Below are positions 27,558 through 37,500 of a stretch of 64,000 bases of DNA, piece after piece. The notes under the pieces were generated by a model. It saw nothing but the letters and a program-made list of their open reading frames with translations. It was not told the DNA's origin and made no database searches. How positions within the stretch are numbered: position 1 is the stretch's first letter; the number at the start of each line of letters is the position of its first letter. The stretch comes from Bacteroidetes bacterium MED-G17 (GTDB lineage Bacteria; Bacteroidota; Bacteroidia; NS11-12g; UBA9320), in assembly GCA_002457675.1 (NCBI GenBank), contig NTKK01000008.1, positions 1 through 64,000 of the forward strand. The letters run 5' to 3'. A program made the translations under genes and the position numbers.

Positions 27558-27942
27558 AATCTATTTTTGCAGACAACATTTTTTGGATAAATGATAATGA
27601 ATCAGTTTTTCTTAGAGTCAATTTATGACCCTGCGCGTGAATACTTAATCTTTTAGATTTGTATACGGACAAATGATAAAATGGTATACACCAAGCCCAA
27701 GTTTGACTTTTCTTATTGAAATAAACCACAATACCTTTGGGTCTAAGCTCAATATTTATGTAAGTTAGATAAGGGTTTTGATTTATAAATTCTACAAGAC
27801 CTACACTAACATCGTCAACCAATATACGAGGGCTTCCTACTCCTTTTTTCTTCAACTTTTGAATAAGAGAAAAGGGCCTACCAACTAGCTGATTCATTGA
27901 GACAATAACATCCTTATCTTTATAAGTGGTTTTGAAAATCAA
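27544..27942 (-). CDS. Conserved hypothetical protein
   Basis: 132 aa, not recognised; no signal peptide or membrane segment. Mixed alpha/beta composition, with SIHAQGHKLTLRKTDSLSFIQKMLSAKIDYEK at the C-terminus. The first start is TTG at 27942; an ATG at 27897 (MNQLVGRPFSLIQ) is a real alternative. Overlaps the TIGR03643 gene, so it is probably translated with it. Confidence 0.55.
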   Translation of the reverse strand: MIFKTTYKDKDVIVSMNQLVGRPFSLIQKLKKKGVGSPRILVDDVSVGLVEFINQNPYLTYINIELRPKGIVVYFNKKSQTWAWCIPFYHLSVYKSKRLSIHAQGHKLTLRKTDSLSFIQKMLSAKIDYEKA

Positions 27943-28019
27943 CTTATATCCAACAATTTTATAGCAACAATTGATTTAAATTTATTCAAAAATTATAACT
28001 AGCTAATTATCAAATAAAA

Positions 28020-28173
28020 TTCAATTTGAAATAACAAGCACAGCAATAATCTAGATGGAACAAAGTAATCAATTGCGTCTCAAATAGATTTGAATATTGT
28101 GCGGAAAATCAAATGAAGCAATCCATTAAACAGAAAACCGTCTAGAGAAATACATACTTCAATTCAATTTGAA
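28020..28173. repeat. Cluster of short inverted repeats in the longest gene-free gap
   Basis: The gap 27943-28214 contains two identical copies of the 11-bp inverted repeat TTCAATTTGAA (28020-28030 and 28163-28173) and, between them, a 14-bp hyphenated palindrome TCAAATAGATTTGA (28080-28093). All share the half-site TCAAAT/ATTTGA or a near variant. This could be an operator array or part of an RNA. Nothing else was recognised in the gap apart from the hairpin at 28172-28206. Confidence 0.35.
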
Positions 28174-28206
28174 GAGAGCCACGAGTTTGATGAATTTGCC
28201 TCTCTT
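28172..28206. terminator. Inverted repeat downstream of the small basic protein gene
   Basis: Arms AAGAGAGCCA (28172-28181) and TGCCTCTCTT (28197-28206) pair over 10 bp with one mismatch and a 15-nt loop. It begins 9 nt past the stop of the minus-strand gene at 28215. No U-run follows on the minus strand, so it is a weak intrinsic terminator or a 3' stabilising hairpin. Confidence 0.35.
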
Positions 28207-28214
28207 ACTTAATT

Positions 28215-28445
28215 TTAAGCTTCGTTATTTTGCTTTTCAGCAGTTTCAGTTTGGTTGGTTTCAATTTTTGATGCGGTTGAATTCTTATTAAGAATATCAT
28301 TAATATCACCAATGACAACCCCTGAGTCTTGCTTATTGGGTGAAGCAACAGAAACTTGTTTGTTAACCAATTTAAGATTGGCATTTCTTACTTTCGCTCG
28401 TGCTTTGTTCTTTTGTCCTTTTCTTTCTAATCTTGTAACTGCCAT
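28215..28445 (-). CDS. Small basic conserved protein
   Basis: 76 aa. The N-terminus MAVTRLERKGQKNKARAKVRNANLKLVN is very basic and recalls short, uncharacterised Bacteroidota proteins beginning MAVTRLKRK. The C-terminal half (about 38-76) is low-complexity and acidic/polar, rich in N, T, E and Q. The basic head suggests RNA or ribosome binding, which is inference. Monocistronic, divergent from arginase with a 51-bp gap. Confidence 0.62.
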   Translation of the reverse strand: MAVTRLERKGQKNKARAKVRNANLKLVNKQVSVASPNKQDSGVVIGDINDILNKNSTASKIETNQTETAEKQNNEA

Positions 28446-28496
28446 TTCTTAAAGATCCACGAAATTATAGAGAAAAAGTGAAATCAAAAAAAGTAA

Positions 28497-29393
28497 ATGA
28501 ACAAAAATAAATATTGGAACAAAATTATTGCCAACACGAGTGAGCTTGGTGCTGGGACTAAAGGCGCCAGTCTTGGACTACAAGCGCTACAAGCGGTAGA
28601 CAACAGTTTTCTTGATTCAAGTGAAATAGAGTTAATTAAAAACCCTGATAAGAATTTTGGTACAGATGGTCTTCAAAAAATTAAACGATTAAATTCCATT
28701 GTAAAGGCAAATAAAAAAACTTGCCAAAGTGTTGCTAAAACTCTTCAAAACCATGACCGAATTCTGTTATTAACCGGAGACCATAGCAATGCAATTGGGG
28801 GTATTGCTGGACTAAAAAAGTTTGCCCAAGAAAAAACCATAGGCGTGATTTGGATTGATGCTCATGCCGACTTACACATCCCAGACAGTTCTCCAAGTGG
28901 CAACATACATGGTATGCCTTTAGGCGCATGTTTAGATGATGGTAATAAAAAGCATTCCGAAGATTGGGAAGAAATAATTAATCTCTCAGGTTATTGTCCA
29001 GCTTTACGAGCTGAAAATATCGAATTTATTGGGATTCGAGATTTAGAAGCTATTGAGTGGCAAATCATTCAAAATAAAAAAATTCGATATACCAAAGTTG
29101 AGGAGGCAAGAAAAATAGGTGTAAATCGATTGGCTGAAAGTTGTTTGAAAAACTTAGACTCAACAGATTTTATTTACCTCTCATTTGACGTCGACGTTCT
29201 CGACCCTAGTATTTCTAAAGGTACAGGAACTCCAGTTTTTGGCGGATTTTCAGCCCATGAAGTGGGACAGATGTTGCACGTGTTCTTGCAAAGTCAAAAA
29301 GTAAAAGTTCTTGAGATAACGGAAATAAATCCTTTGTTGGACAGTGAAAATAGAATGGCAAAGACCGTAAATGAAATAATGAGCAACCTTTAG
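28497..29393 (+). CDS. Arginase (ureohydrolase family)
   Basis: 298-aa binuclear manganese hydrolase converting arginine to ornithine and urea. Metal-ligand motifs are all present: GDHSNAIG (His), WIDAHADLH (Asp-x-His-x-Asp), SGNIHGMPLG (substrate loop) and SFDVDVLDPS (Asp-x-Asp), with EITEINPLLD near the end. The SGNIHG loop favours arginase over agmatinase or formimidoylglutamase. No urease or ornithine genes are adjacent. A 51-bp gap separates it from the divergent small basic gene. Confidence 0.88.
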   Translation: MNKNKYWNKIIANTSELGAGTKGASLGLQALQAVDNSFLDSSEIELIKNPDKNFGTDGLQKIKRLNSIVKANKKTCQSVAKTLQNHDRILLLTGDHSNAIGGIAGLKKFAQEKTIGVIWIDAHADLHIPDSSPSGNIHGMPLGACLDDGNKKHSEDWEEIINLSGYCPALRAENIEFIGIRDLEAIEWQIIQNKKIRYTKVEEARKIGVNRLAESCLKNLDSTDFIYLSFDVDVLDPSISKGTGTPVFGGFSAHEVGQMLHVFLQSQKVKVLEITEINPLLDSENRMAKTVNEIMSNL

Positions 29394-29436
29394 TAGTTAT
29401 AGCCAATCAACAATAATTATCGGCATAACATCAACA

Positions 29437-29470
29437 TTTGTTCAATTTAACCGTTGAATATTTACTTTTG
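29437..29470 (+). promoter_or_regulatory. Promoter of trxA
   Basis: TTTG at 29437-29440, 22-bp spacer, TACTTTTG (exact) at 29463-29470. The start would be near 29476, downstream of an in-frame ATG at 29438, so translation must begin at the ATG at 29483. Confidence 0.55.
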
Positions 29471-29482
29471 ACACTAAACGAA

Positions 29483-29803
29483 ATGGCAAAAATATTTACA
29501 GAAGCAAACTGGGAAAATGACGTATTGAATTCTGATAGACCAGTATTGGTCGATTTTTGGGCTGAATGGTGTGGTCCTTGCCGCATGGTAGGGCCAGTCG
29601 TAGAAGAAATAGCAAATGACTATGAAGGAAAGGCAGTCGTAGGAAAACTAAATGTGGATGAAGAACCTTCAGTTTCTATGAAGTATGGTATCAGAAGCAT
29701 TCCAACACTTTTGGTTTTTAAGGGTGGTGAAGTTGTAGATAAGATTATTGGTGCAGTTCCAAAAAGCTCAATTACAGAAAAAATTGACAATCAATTGGCT
29801 TAG
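29483..29803 (+). CDS. trxA: Thioredoxin
   Basis: 106-aa thioredoxin with the canonical VDFWAEWCGPCRMVGPVVEEIA active site, the cis-proline loop RSIPTLLVFKGGE, and standard length from MAKIFTEANWENDV. An upstream in-frame ATG at 29438 would add 15 residues (MFNLTVEYLLL...) but lies upstream of the mapped -7 element and is rejected. Reduced by TrxB (14847) and a possible donor for the MsrC-type reductase and the ArsC-like protein in this window. Confidence 0.97.
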   Translation: MAKIFTEANWENDVLNSDRPVLVDFWAEWCGPCRMVGPVVEEIANDYEGKAVVGKLNVDEEPSVSMKYGIRSIPTLLVFKGGEVVDKIIGAVPKSSITEKIDNQLA

Positions 29804-29853
29804 ACTTAAGCTAAAATTACCACTCCAGTTCGTAATTTTTGAGTTTTTAACTC

Positions 29854-30756
29854 ATGACGATAAAAAAGGAGGACATATTACTTCCAGGTAGTCTTCAACT
29901 TATTGCAAAAAAAGCAGTTGAAGGTTTTATCATAGGTTTACATAAAAGCCCTTATCACGGTTTTTCTGTAGAGTTTGCTGAGCACAGATCTTACAACTCT
30001 GGGGATTCTGCAAAGGATATTGATTGGAAGCTTTATGCTAGAACGGATAAATTGTTTGTCAAAAAATATGAGGAAGAAACCAACCTCAGAGCAATGATTG
30101 TTTTGGACAACTCTTCTTCTATGCACTATCCTAAGAATACAAAAAGTAAAATTAATGACTCAATCCTATGTTCAGCTGCTTTATTGTATCTTTTAGAGAA
30201 GCAAAATGATGCTTTCGGAATTTGTTTTTTTAACCAAAAAATAGATTATCAAACAGACGTAAAATCTACAAAATCACATTTGGCTAGATTATTTGCACTA
30301 TTAGAAATAGAGTTAATCAAAGCCCAAATAAGCGCCAAAACAGAAATTAGCCAGTCTTTACAACAAATAGCGGAAACAAATAACAGAGGGTCGTTGGTAA
30401 TAATTTTTACTGATTTTTTGCATAACAATTTGGACGAAGTATTTTCAGCTATCGGACATCTTAGGTTTAATAGACACGAGGTCATTGTATTTCATTTATT
30501 CGATAATCGTACTGAAAAAATGTTCGATTTTGACAATCGGCCATACCTCTTTGAAGACCTAGAAACTGGAGAAAAGATAAAAATTGAGCCAGATTCGGTT
30601 AAAAACTCCTACACCCAAAGAATTTCTAACTTACATAGGAACATAAAAGAAAAATGTGCCAAATTAAAGGTAGATTATGTACCACTCGATCTCACAAACC
30701 CAGTTCATCAGGTACTAAGCAAATTTTTACAAAAAAGAGGCGTTATGAAAAGTTAA
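29854..30756 (+). CDS. DUF58 domain protein with von Willebrand-like fold
   Basis: 300-aa protein of the DUF58/VWA family. The diagnostic block GFSVEFAEHRSYNSGDSAKDIDWKLYARTDKLFVKKYEEETN is followed by a metal-binding-like LDNSSSM (DxSxS, MIDAS). Such proteins usually act with a MoxR AAA+ ATPase in envelope or enzyme maturation; the MoxR gene is not next to it here. Follows trxA by 50 bp. Its stop interlocks with the ABC ATPase gene on the other strand. Confidence 0.87.
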   Translation: MTIKKEDILLPGSLQLIAKKAVEGFIIGLHKSPYHGFSVEFAEHRSYNSGDSAKDIDWKLYARTDKLFVKKYEEETNLRAMIVLDNSSSMHYPKNTKSKINDSILCSAALLYLLEKQNDAFGICFFNQKIDYQTDVKSTKSHLARLFALLEIELIKAQISAKTEISQSLQQIAETNNRGSLVIIFTDFLHNNLDEVFSAIGHLRFNRHEVIVFHLFDNRTEKMFDFDNRPYLFEDLETGEKIKIEPDSVKNSYTQRISNLHRNIKEKCAKLKVDYVPLDLTNPVHQVLSKFLQKRGVMKS

Positions 30757-31421
30757 TTTTCTATTTGACCATCTTTCAGGCGAATAATTCTTTGTGTTTG
30801 ATTGGCAATTTCTTGCTCATGGGTTACCACAACAATTGTTTTGTTTTCGCTATTTATCTCCTTAATTAATTCCATTATATCTTGGCTGGTTTTGGAGTCT
30901 AAAGCTCCAGTAGGCTCATCAGCCAAAATTAATTTAGGCGAAGTTGCTAACGCTCGTGCAATAGCTACACGTTGCTTTTGTCCTCCAGACAATTGAGTTG
31001 GTAAATGCGTAGACCATTCTTTCAAACCTACTTTCTCTAAGAAATATTCAGCTTTTCCTAGCCTTTCTTTTCTTTTAATGCCTTGATAATAAAGAGGTAA
31101 TTCTACATTTTCTAACGCACTTTTAAATGGTATAAGATTGAATGATTGAAAAACAAAACCTATACTTTTACCACGCAACTTTGCAGCTTTTGTTTCATTT
31201 AGTTTTTCAATAAGTACGTTATCCAGATGATAAGACCCATTGTCATAATTGTCAAGTAAGCCCAAAATATTTAGCAAAGTAGATTTCCCCGACCCTGAGG
31301 TACCCATAATTGATACCAATTCACCCTGGGCAATTATTAAATCAATGCCCTTTAATACTTTAAGCTGTCTCCCACTAATTTCATATGATTTTTCAATGCC
31401 CTTTAATTGCAACATGCTCAT
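30753..31421 (-). CDS. ABC transporter ATP-binding protein (LolD/MacB subfamily)
   Basis: 222-aa ATPase. Walker [18 protein letters not shown]-loop [11 protein letters not shown], signature [15 protein letters not shown], Walker [16 protein letters not shown] and H-loop VVVTHE are all intact. The subfamily powers lipoprotein release (LolCDE) or MacAB-type mechanotransmission. The permease is not adjacent. ATGA overlap with recG makes it the third gene of a CPBP-recG-ABC cluster. Confidence 0.93.
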   Translation of the reverse strand: MSMLQLKGIEKSYEISGRQLKVLKGIDLIIAQGELVSIMGTSGSGKSTLLNILGLLDNYDNGSYHLDNVLIEKLNETKAAKLRGKSIGFVFQSFNLIPFKSALENVELPLYYQGIKRKERLGKAEYFLEKVGLKEWSTHLPTQLSGGQKQRVAIARALATSPKLILADEPTGALDSKTSQDIMELIKEINSENKTIVVVTHEQEIANQTQRIIRLKDGQIEN

Positions 31422-33508
31422 GCGATATTAGTCCAATCTTTATACTTATTTTTTGATTTGAGGTAATTTCTTATTTCTACATTTTCAGCTTTATCTAGAT
31501 TAGGGTCATTAATTATTAATTCTTGGGCAGCTCCTCTGCATTCCACAAGTAAATCTTCATCTTCTACCATACTAGTAAGTTTCAGCTGTGGACCACCACT
31601 TTGCCTTGTCCCATCCATCTCACCTGGACCACGAAGCTTTAAATCATATTCCGCTAACTTAAAACCGTCATTTGTATGAACCATAGCAATGAGGCGTTTT
31701 TTAGAAGTTTCAGAAATTTTTGAACCGGTCATAAGTATACAATAACTTTGGTATGCTCCCCTCCCCACTCTTCCTCTAAGTTGATGGAGCTGCGACAAGC
31801 CAAATTTTTCGCTGCTTTCAATAACCATGATTGAAGCATTAGGCACATTTACACCTACTTCAACCACAGTTGTGGCTACCAATATATTGCAAATTCCTTC
31901 TTCAAATCTTTTCATTGCGGCTCTTTTTTCTAAAGAACTCATTCCACCATGCAACATATCAACTTGAAAATCAGGCCTTTTAAAGACATCTACCAATTGG
32001 TCAAAGCCATGATTTAGGTTTTTGTAATTGAGTTTTTCCGAGGCTTCTATAAGTGGAAAAACAAAGTATGCTTGCCTACCAGCTTGTATTTGCTCTTTGA
32101 CAAATTTATAAAGCTTATATCTTTCATTTTCTGCACGAACCGCAGTTTTTATTGGCTTCCTGCCTACTGGTAGTTGGTCAATTTTTGACACATCCAAATC
32201 TCCATAAAAACTTAGTGCCATTGTCCTTGGTATTGGGGTTGCTGTCATTACCAAGAAATGTGGATGTTGATTGCCTTTTTCTAATAACCTTGCTCTTTGA
32301 GCAACGCCAAACCTATGTTGTTCATCAATTATAACTAACCCTAAGGATTTAAATTTTACGTGCTCTTCAATCAATGCATGTGTTCCTATTAAAATTCTGC
32401 AATCACCATTTTGTAAATCAGCATTCAATTTTTTTCTTTCAGAATTTTTTGTTGAACCAGTTAGCAACCCAATTGAAATACCTAATGGAAATAATAAGTC
32501 AGAAAATGATTTGTAGTGCTGTTGAGCCAAAATTTCAGTGGGGGCCATAATAGAAATCTGATGACCATTATCAATTGCAATGAGTGCAATTAGGAGCGCA
32601 ACTATGGTTTTTCCACTTCCAACATCACCTTGTAAAAGTCTATTCATTTGCTGACCAGATTTTAAGTCATCCCAAATCTCAGTAACTACATTTTTTTGGG
32701 CATCAGTTAACGTAAATGGCAATACATCATCATAAAATTTTTTAAAGTAATGTCCAACTTTTGGCATAATGATTCCTGGAGCGTTTGTCTTTCTTCCTTG
32801 TCGAATCATTAAAAATCTCAATTGCAAAAAAAATAGCTCTTCAAACTTCAATCTTCTTAAGGCCAACTTCAATTCCCCTTGAGAGTCGGGCATGTGTATT
32901 TTTATAAACGCTGTTTGTCTATCTATTAAATCGAACTTATTTCTAATTTCTTTAGATAAATTTTCTGGTATAAAAATGCCTTTCCCATCCAATAATTTCC
33001 TAAATATTTCTCTAAATATTTTTTGCTCTATTTTTCTTTTTTTGAGTAACTCTGTTAAAGGATAAACTGCTGTCAATGAGTTGCTTATTTGATTATTATT
33101 TGACCACAAGTTCAGCTCAGGATGAGAAAATGAAAATTTGCCTTTGTAAGCACTCGGCTTTCCAAATAATATATACTCCTCACCTTCATGTAATTTTTTT
33201 TCAATCCATTGTATCTGTTTAAACCAAACCATATTTACAGAGCCAGTTTGATCAGTAAAAACTGCTTTTAAAAATGGTTTTCTTGGATTTCCCCCTTTTT
33301 GAATATGACCAATGGTTCCTTTGAGTTGTACCTTGGATAGGTCGTTTTTCAAATCCTTTATTTGTAATATTCTCGTTCGATCAACATATCGAAGTGGGAA
33401 ATGATACAATATATCTTCTACAGTAGAAATATTCAATTCTCTCTTAAATAGAGCAGATCTAATCTCTCCTACTCCTTTTAGATATGTTATTTCCGTACTT
33501 AAATTCAC
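31418..33508 (-). CDS. recG: ATP-dependent DNA helicase RecG
   Basis: Reverses stalled replication forks and processes Holliday junctions. About 696 aa. Wedge OB-fold domain (VQLKGTIGHIQKGGNPRKPFLKA) near the N-terminus, Walker A QGDVGSGKTIVALL, DEQH box VIIDEQHRFGV, TATPIPRTMALSFYGDLDVSKIDQLP, and the C-terminal QLRGRVGRGAYQSYCIL. I prefer the GTG at 33508 (MNLSTEITYLKGVG), which aligns with the family start and lies 1 nt after the CPBP stop, over the TTG at 33532 that overlaps that gene by 23 bp. Confidence 0.96.
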   Translation of the reverse strand: MNLSTEITYLKGVGEIRSALFKRELNISTVEDILYHFPLRYVDRTRILQIKDLKNDLSKVQLKGTIGHIQKGGNPRKPFLKAVFTDQTGSVNMVWFKQIQWIEKKLHEGEEYILFGKPSAYKGKFSFSHPELNLWSNNNQISNSLTAVYPLTELLKKRKIEQKIFREIFRKLLDGKGIFIPENLSKEIRNKFDLIDRQTAFIKIHMPDSQGELKLALRRLKFEELFFLQLRFLMIRQGRKTNAPGIIMPKVGHYFKKFYDDVLPFTLTDAQKNVVTEIWDDLKSGQQMNRLLQGDVGSGKTIVALLIALIAIDNGHQISIMAPTEILAQQHYKSFSDLLFPLGISIGLLTGSTKNSERKKLNADLQNGDCRILIGTHALIEEHVKFKSLGLVIIDEQHRFGVAQRARLLEKGNQHPHFLVMTATPIPRTMALSFYGDLDVSKIDQLPVGRKPIKTAVRAENERYKLYKFVKEQIQAGRQAYFVFPLIEASEKLNYKNLNHGFDQLVDVFKRPDFQVDMLHGGMSSLEKRAAMKRFEEGICNILVATTVVEVGVNVPNASIMVIESSEKFGLSQLHQLRGRVGRGAYQSYCILMTGSKISETSKKRLIAMVHTNDGFKLAEYDLKLRGPGEMDGTRQSGGPQLKLTSMVEDEDLLVECRGAAQELIINDPNLDKAENVEIRNYLKSKNKYKDWTNIA

Positions 33509-33509
33509 A

Positions 33510-34541
33510 TTATCTCTGCATCCATGTACCAATCATTGCGCCCAGTTCCATCATCCACGCAATGCCAACATGAACAATTAACCCACCCCAAATTGACCTT
33601 CCGTAAAATGTAATAACACCAAGTATAGTGCCTCCAAAAAAGGAACTTATCGCTTCACCCATTGGTTTGCCAAAATGGATAACAACATAAAATGTAGATG
33701 CAGCCAAAATAGCTTGAGAGCCCAAAACCCTTATTGCGCCCAAAATTAAAAAACCTCTAAAGAAAAGCTCGATACTAAAAAAATCCATACCATAAAATAG
33801 TTCATAAATCAAAAAATACTTCCAATGCTGCATATTTTGAATACTGTAAGAATGAAGAAATTTTGCCCTTGGGTAGGCCCCCAAAAAATCACTTTGGGTA
33901 GATGCCAAAGTAATCAATGGAACCATCAACAAAAGCATCATGAAATAAGGTCTCAAATTAAAATTATAGCCTGTACATCCATAGAATGATTGTCTTTTTC
34001 TTTCAAAAAGAAACCAGAAAATTAAAATTGGGATGAGCACTATGCAAAAACGAAAAACAGAATTTGTAATTCTGTTCCAAAATATTTCATGAGCAGAGTG
34101 CTCATAAAATATCTTCAGCCAATCGTTGAAATGGTAATAAGAAAATCTACAAGCGAAAATCAACGTAGTAAATAAAATGAATACATAAAAAAAGGTTTTT
34201 TTGAAATGAATATAATTCCCTGAAAAAAAAGATTGGATGATCACTGGTAAAATAAAAACAAGGAAAAAAAGAAGCCAGTAGATTAAAACAACATAGCTTT
34301 CTAATCCATGTACATTTCTAATCCAATTAAACATACCAAGACCCCAGTTCAAATAAATTAGAATAGCATTTAGAACAAGAATTGTAATAAATGAATCCCA
34401 ACGAAAATCATGCTTAAAAAAATTTTTAAAGTATCCGAGGACTGAGACCACGATACAAAGTAAAAAAAACCATGTATATATCTTGTGTATCAAATTTATC
34501 CGTCTACAACTACTTTTGGATAAATGCCTAAATTTTCCCAT
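33510..34541 (-). CDS. CPBP-family intramembrane protease-like protein
   Basis: 343-aa polytopic membrane protein with about eight hydrophobic segments. The C-terminal part has CPBP/Rce1-like motifs: IELFFRGFLIL (motif 1), FYVVIHFGKP (motif 2 His) and GGLIVHVGIAWMME (motif 3). Motif 1 is normally EExxxR; here the first Glu is Ile while the second Glu and Arg remain, so the putative catalytic base may be missing. The start overlaps the dnaE start by 18 bp on the opposite strand. First gene of the recG-ABC cluster. Confidence 0.72.
   Translation of the reverse strand: MGKFRHLSKSSCRRINLIHKIYTWFFLLCIVVSVLGYFKNFFKHDFRWDSFITILVLNAILIYLNWGLGMFNWIRNVHGLESYVVLIYWLLFFLVFILPVIIQSFFSGNYIHFKKTFFYVFILFTTLIFACRFSYYHFNDWLKIFYEHSAHEIFWNRITNSVFRFCIVLIPILIFWFLFERKRQSFYGCTGYNFNLRPYFMMLLLMVPLITLASTQSDFLGAYPRAKFLHSYSIQNMQHWKYFLIYELFYGMDFFSIELFFRGFLILGAIRVLGSQAILAASTFYVVIHFGKPMGEAISSFFGGTILGVITFYGRSIWGGLIVHVGIAWMMELGAMIGTWMQR
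34511..34518 (+). promoter_or_regulatory. -7 promoter element of dnaE
   Basis: TACTTTTG, exact TAnnTTTG, ending 5 nt before the dnaE ATG at 34524. It lies wholly inside the opposing CPBP coding sequence. No TTTG at normal -33 spacing. Confidence 0.5.
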
Positions 34542-37500
34542 TTACACTGCCATACACAATTTTCACTTTTAGATGGAGCAGCAAAGATTCCTGACTTAAT
34601 CAATAAGGCTAAAATAGATGGGCAGCCAGCTGTAGCGATCACCGATCATGGCAATATGTTTGGTGCTTTTCATTTTGTGAATCAGGCACAAAAAGCAGGT
34701 GTAAAACCTATAGTAGGTTGCGAATTTTATTTGGTTGAAGATCGGCACAGGCAGCAATTCAGCAGAGGAGAAAAAGACATTAGACATCACCAGCTGTTGC
34801 TCGCCAAAAATCAGATCGGCTATCAAAATTTATCTAAATTATGTTCACTAGGTTACATGGAAGGTCTTTATGGAAAATACCCTAGAATTGATAAATCACT
34901 ATTGGTTAAATACAAAGAAGGCATCATTGCAACCTCTTGTTGCATCGGTGCTGAAATTCCACAGACTATTCTAAAACAAGGAAAAGAAGCGGCAGAGCAA
35001 AAGCTTAAATGGTGGCTTGAACAATTCGGCTCAGATTATTTCATTGAAATACAACGACATGGGTTAAAAAATATAGACAACACGGGCATGAGTCAGGAAG
35101 ATGTGAACCAAATTCTAATTGGATTTGCCAAAAAAAATGACTTAAACATAATTGCAACAAATGATAGCCATTATACCGAAGAAGAAGATTTCAATGCACA
35201 TGACATTTTGTTGTGCGTGAATACAGGTGATTTTAAAAACACCCCTATTGGTCAAGGAAAAGGATACAGGTTTGGATTTCCTAACAATCAGTTTTTCTTT
35301 AAAACTACTGAACAAATGAATGCTTTATTTTCTGACATTCCAGAATCTATAGACAATACAAACCTGCTAATTGATCGCATAGAAGCACCAAAGATAAATC
35401 GAGACATTTTATTGCCCAATTTCAGCCTTCCTAAAGGATTTAACACGCAAGATGATTATTTGCGTTATCTCGTTTATGAAGGTGCTAAAAAAAGGTATGG
35501 AGAGATGACAGAAGATTTGAGAGAAAGGATTGATTTTGAACTTGCCACAATTTCAAATTCAGGTTATCCAGGATATTTCTTAATAGTTCAAGACTTTACA
35601 TCCGCTGCCAGAAAACTGAATGTTTCAGTAGGTCCTGGACGAGGCTCAGCAGCGGGTTCAGTGGTTGCCTATTGCACAGGAATTACCAATGTTGATCCTA
35701 TAAAATATGATTTACTTTTCGAACGTTTTTTAAATCCTGAAAGAATAAGCATGCCTGATATTGATATTGATTTTGATGATCGGGGACGTGAAAAAGTAAT
35801 TGACTATGTAATTGACAAATACGGCAAAAATTGCGTTTCTCAGATCATTACATATGGATCTATGGCAGCAAAATCATCTATTAGAGATGTTGGTAGAGTA
35901 CTTGAGCTACCCTTGGATAAAACAGGCGACTTAGCAAAACTTGTTCCCGATGGTGGCAATCTGAACAAAATTTTTAAGATGGATGATAAAGAACTGAAAG
36001 AAAAATTCAGATCTGAGGAATTTGAAAATATAAAAAAGCTGAAATCCATTTCTCATGAAAAAAAACTTGAAGGTCAGGTTATAAAGGATGCATTAAAACT
36101 AGAAGGATCAGTAAGAAATACAGGTGTACACGCTTGCGGAATCATCATTACTCCAGATGATATTACCAACCATATTCCTATAGCCAAGGCAAAAGGAACT
36201 GAACTTTTAATTACCCAATACGATAATGATCTCGTAGAAAATGCGGGCTTATTAAAAATGGATTTTTTAGGGTTAAAAACATTAACCATTATCAAGGATT
36301 GCATAGCGCTCATCAAAAAACGTCACCAAACAGAAATTGATATAGACACCATATCTCTCGAAGATGAGAATGCTTTTAAAATATTCCGTAAAGGACTAAC
36401 CAATGGCATTTTTCAATTTGAATCTGACGGGATGAAAGCACACTTAAAATCATTGAAACCGACCCAATTTAATGACATCATCGCAATGGCTGCCCTTTAC
36501 AGACCTGGACCTATGGAGTACATTCCCACTTACATAAAAAGAAAACATGGTAAAGAAACCATTCATTATGACCATCCTGATATGGAAGAATATCTAAAAG
36601 AAACCTATGGGATAACAGTATACCAAGAGCAGGTCATGCTACTTTCTCAAAAACTTGCAAGCTTTTCTAAAGGACAAGCAGATAAATTAAGAAAGGCTAT
36701 GGGTAAGAAAAAGAAAGAAGATATTGATGCGATGAAACCCGTTTTTATGGAAAATGCAGAAAAAAACGGCTACGATCAAAAGATTATGGAAAAAGTTTGG
36801 GGTGATTGGGAAGCTTTTGCTTCATACGCTTTTAACAAAAGCCATTCAACTTGTTATGCGGTAGTGGCCTTCCAAACTGCTTATTTAAAAGGGAACTATA
36901 CGCCTGAATTTATGGCGAGTCTACTCACACACAATATGAGTAATATGGACAAAATGAGCAAATACATTGAAGAGTGTAAATTTTACAATATCGAAGTCTT
37001 AGGACCTGACCTTAATGAGTCTGAAGCCAATTTTTCAGTAAATAATCTTGGGAAAATTCGTTTTGGTCTGGAGGCTATAAAAGGAGTTGGTGGAGCTGCT
37101 GTAGAGAAGCTTATTGAAGAAAGACAAAAAAATGGACCTTTCACTTCCATTTTTGACCTTACTTCAAGAGTTGATTTACGTTCCATTAACAAAAAAACTT
37201 TAACATCTATGGCCACGGCAGGGTGTTTTGATAGTTTTAGTAATACCCATCGTGCGCAATACATAAGCGAAGGAATCCATGAAGATTCTGGTGTAGAATT
37301 GGCGGTAAAATTTGGCGCCAAAGCTCAAGGTGGAGCACAGAAAAACCAAAGCAGTCTTTTTGGCGAAAATGCTGCAGTTCAGCTAACCCAACCAAAACTG
37401 CCAGAATGTGAGGAGTTGACGATGATTCAACGTCTAAATCTAGAAAAAGAAGTCATTGGCATTTATATATCCGGTCACCCACTATTACAATTTAATAACC

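Noticed and set aside
28085..28092. Promoter of a small RNA on the plus strand
   Set aside because: Only the -7 element matches and no -33 TTTG is at the right distance; kept only as part of the low-confidence finding on the gap.
29438..29482. Thioredoxin starting at the ATG at 29438
   Set aside because: It would add 15 unrelated residues and lies upstream of an exact -7 element; the ATG at 29483 gives the standard thioredoxin N-terminus.
34491..34498. Minus-strand TAAATTTG inside the CPBP gene as its promoter
   Set aside because: Any start would be about 34487, with no in-frame start codon closer than a GTG near 34451, a leader unlike those of the other genes. It may be a chance match in AT-rich sequence, so it was not listed as a promoter.
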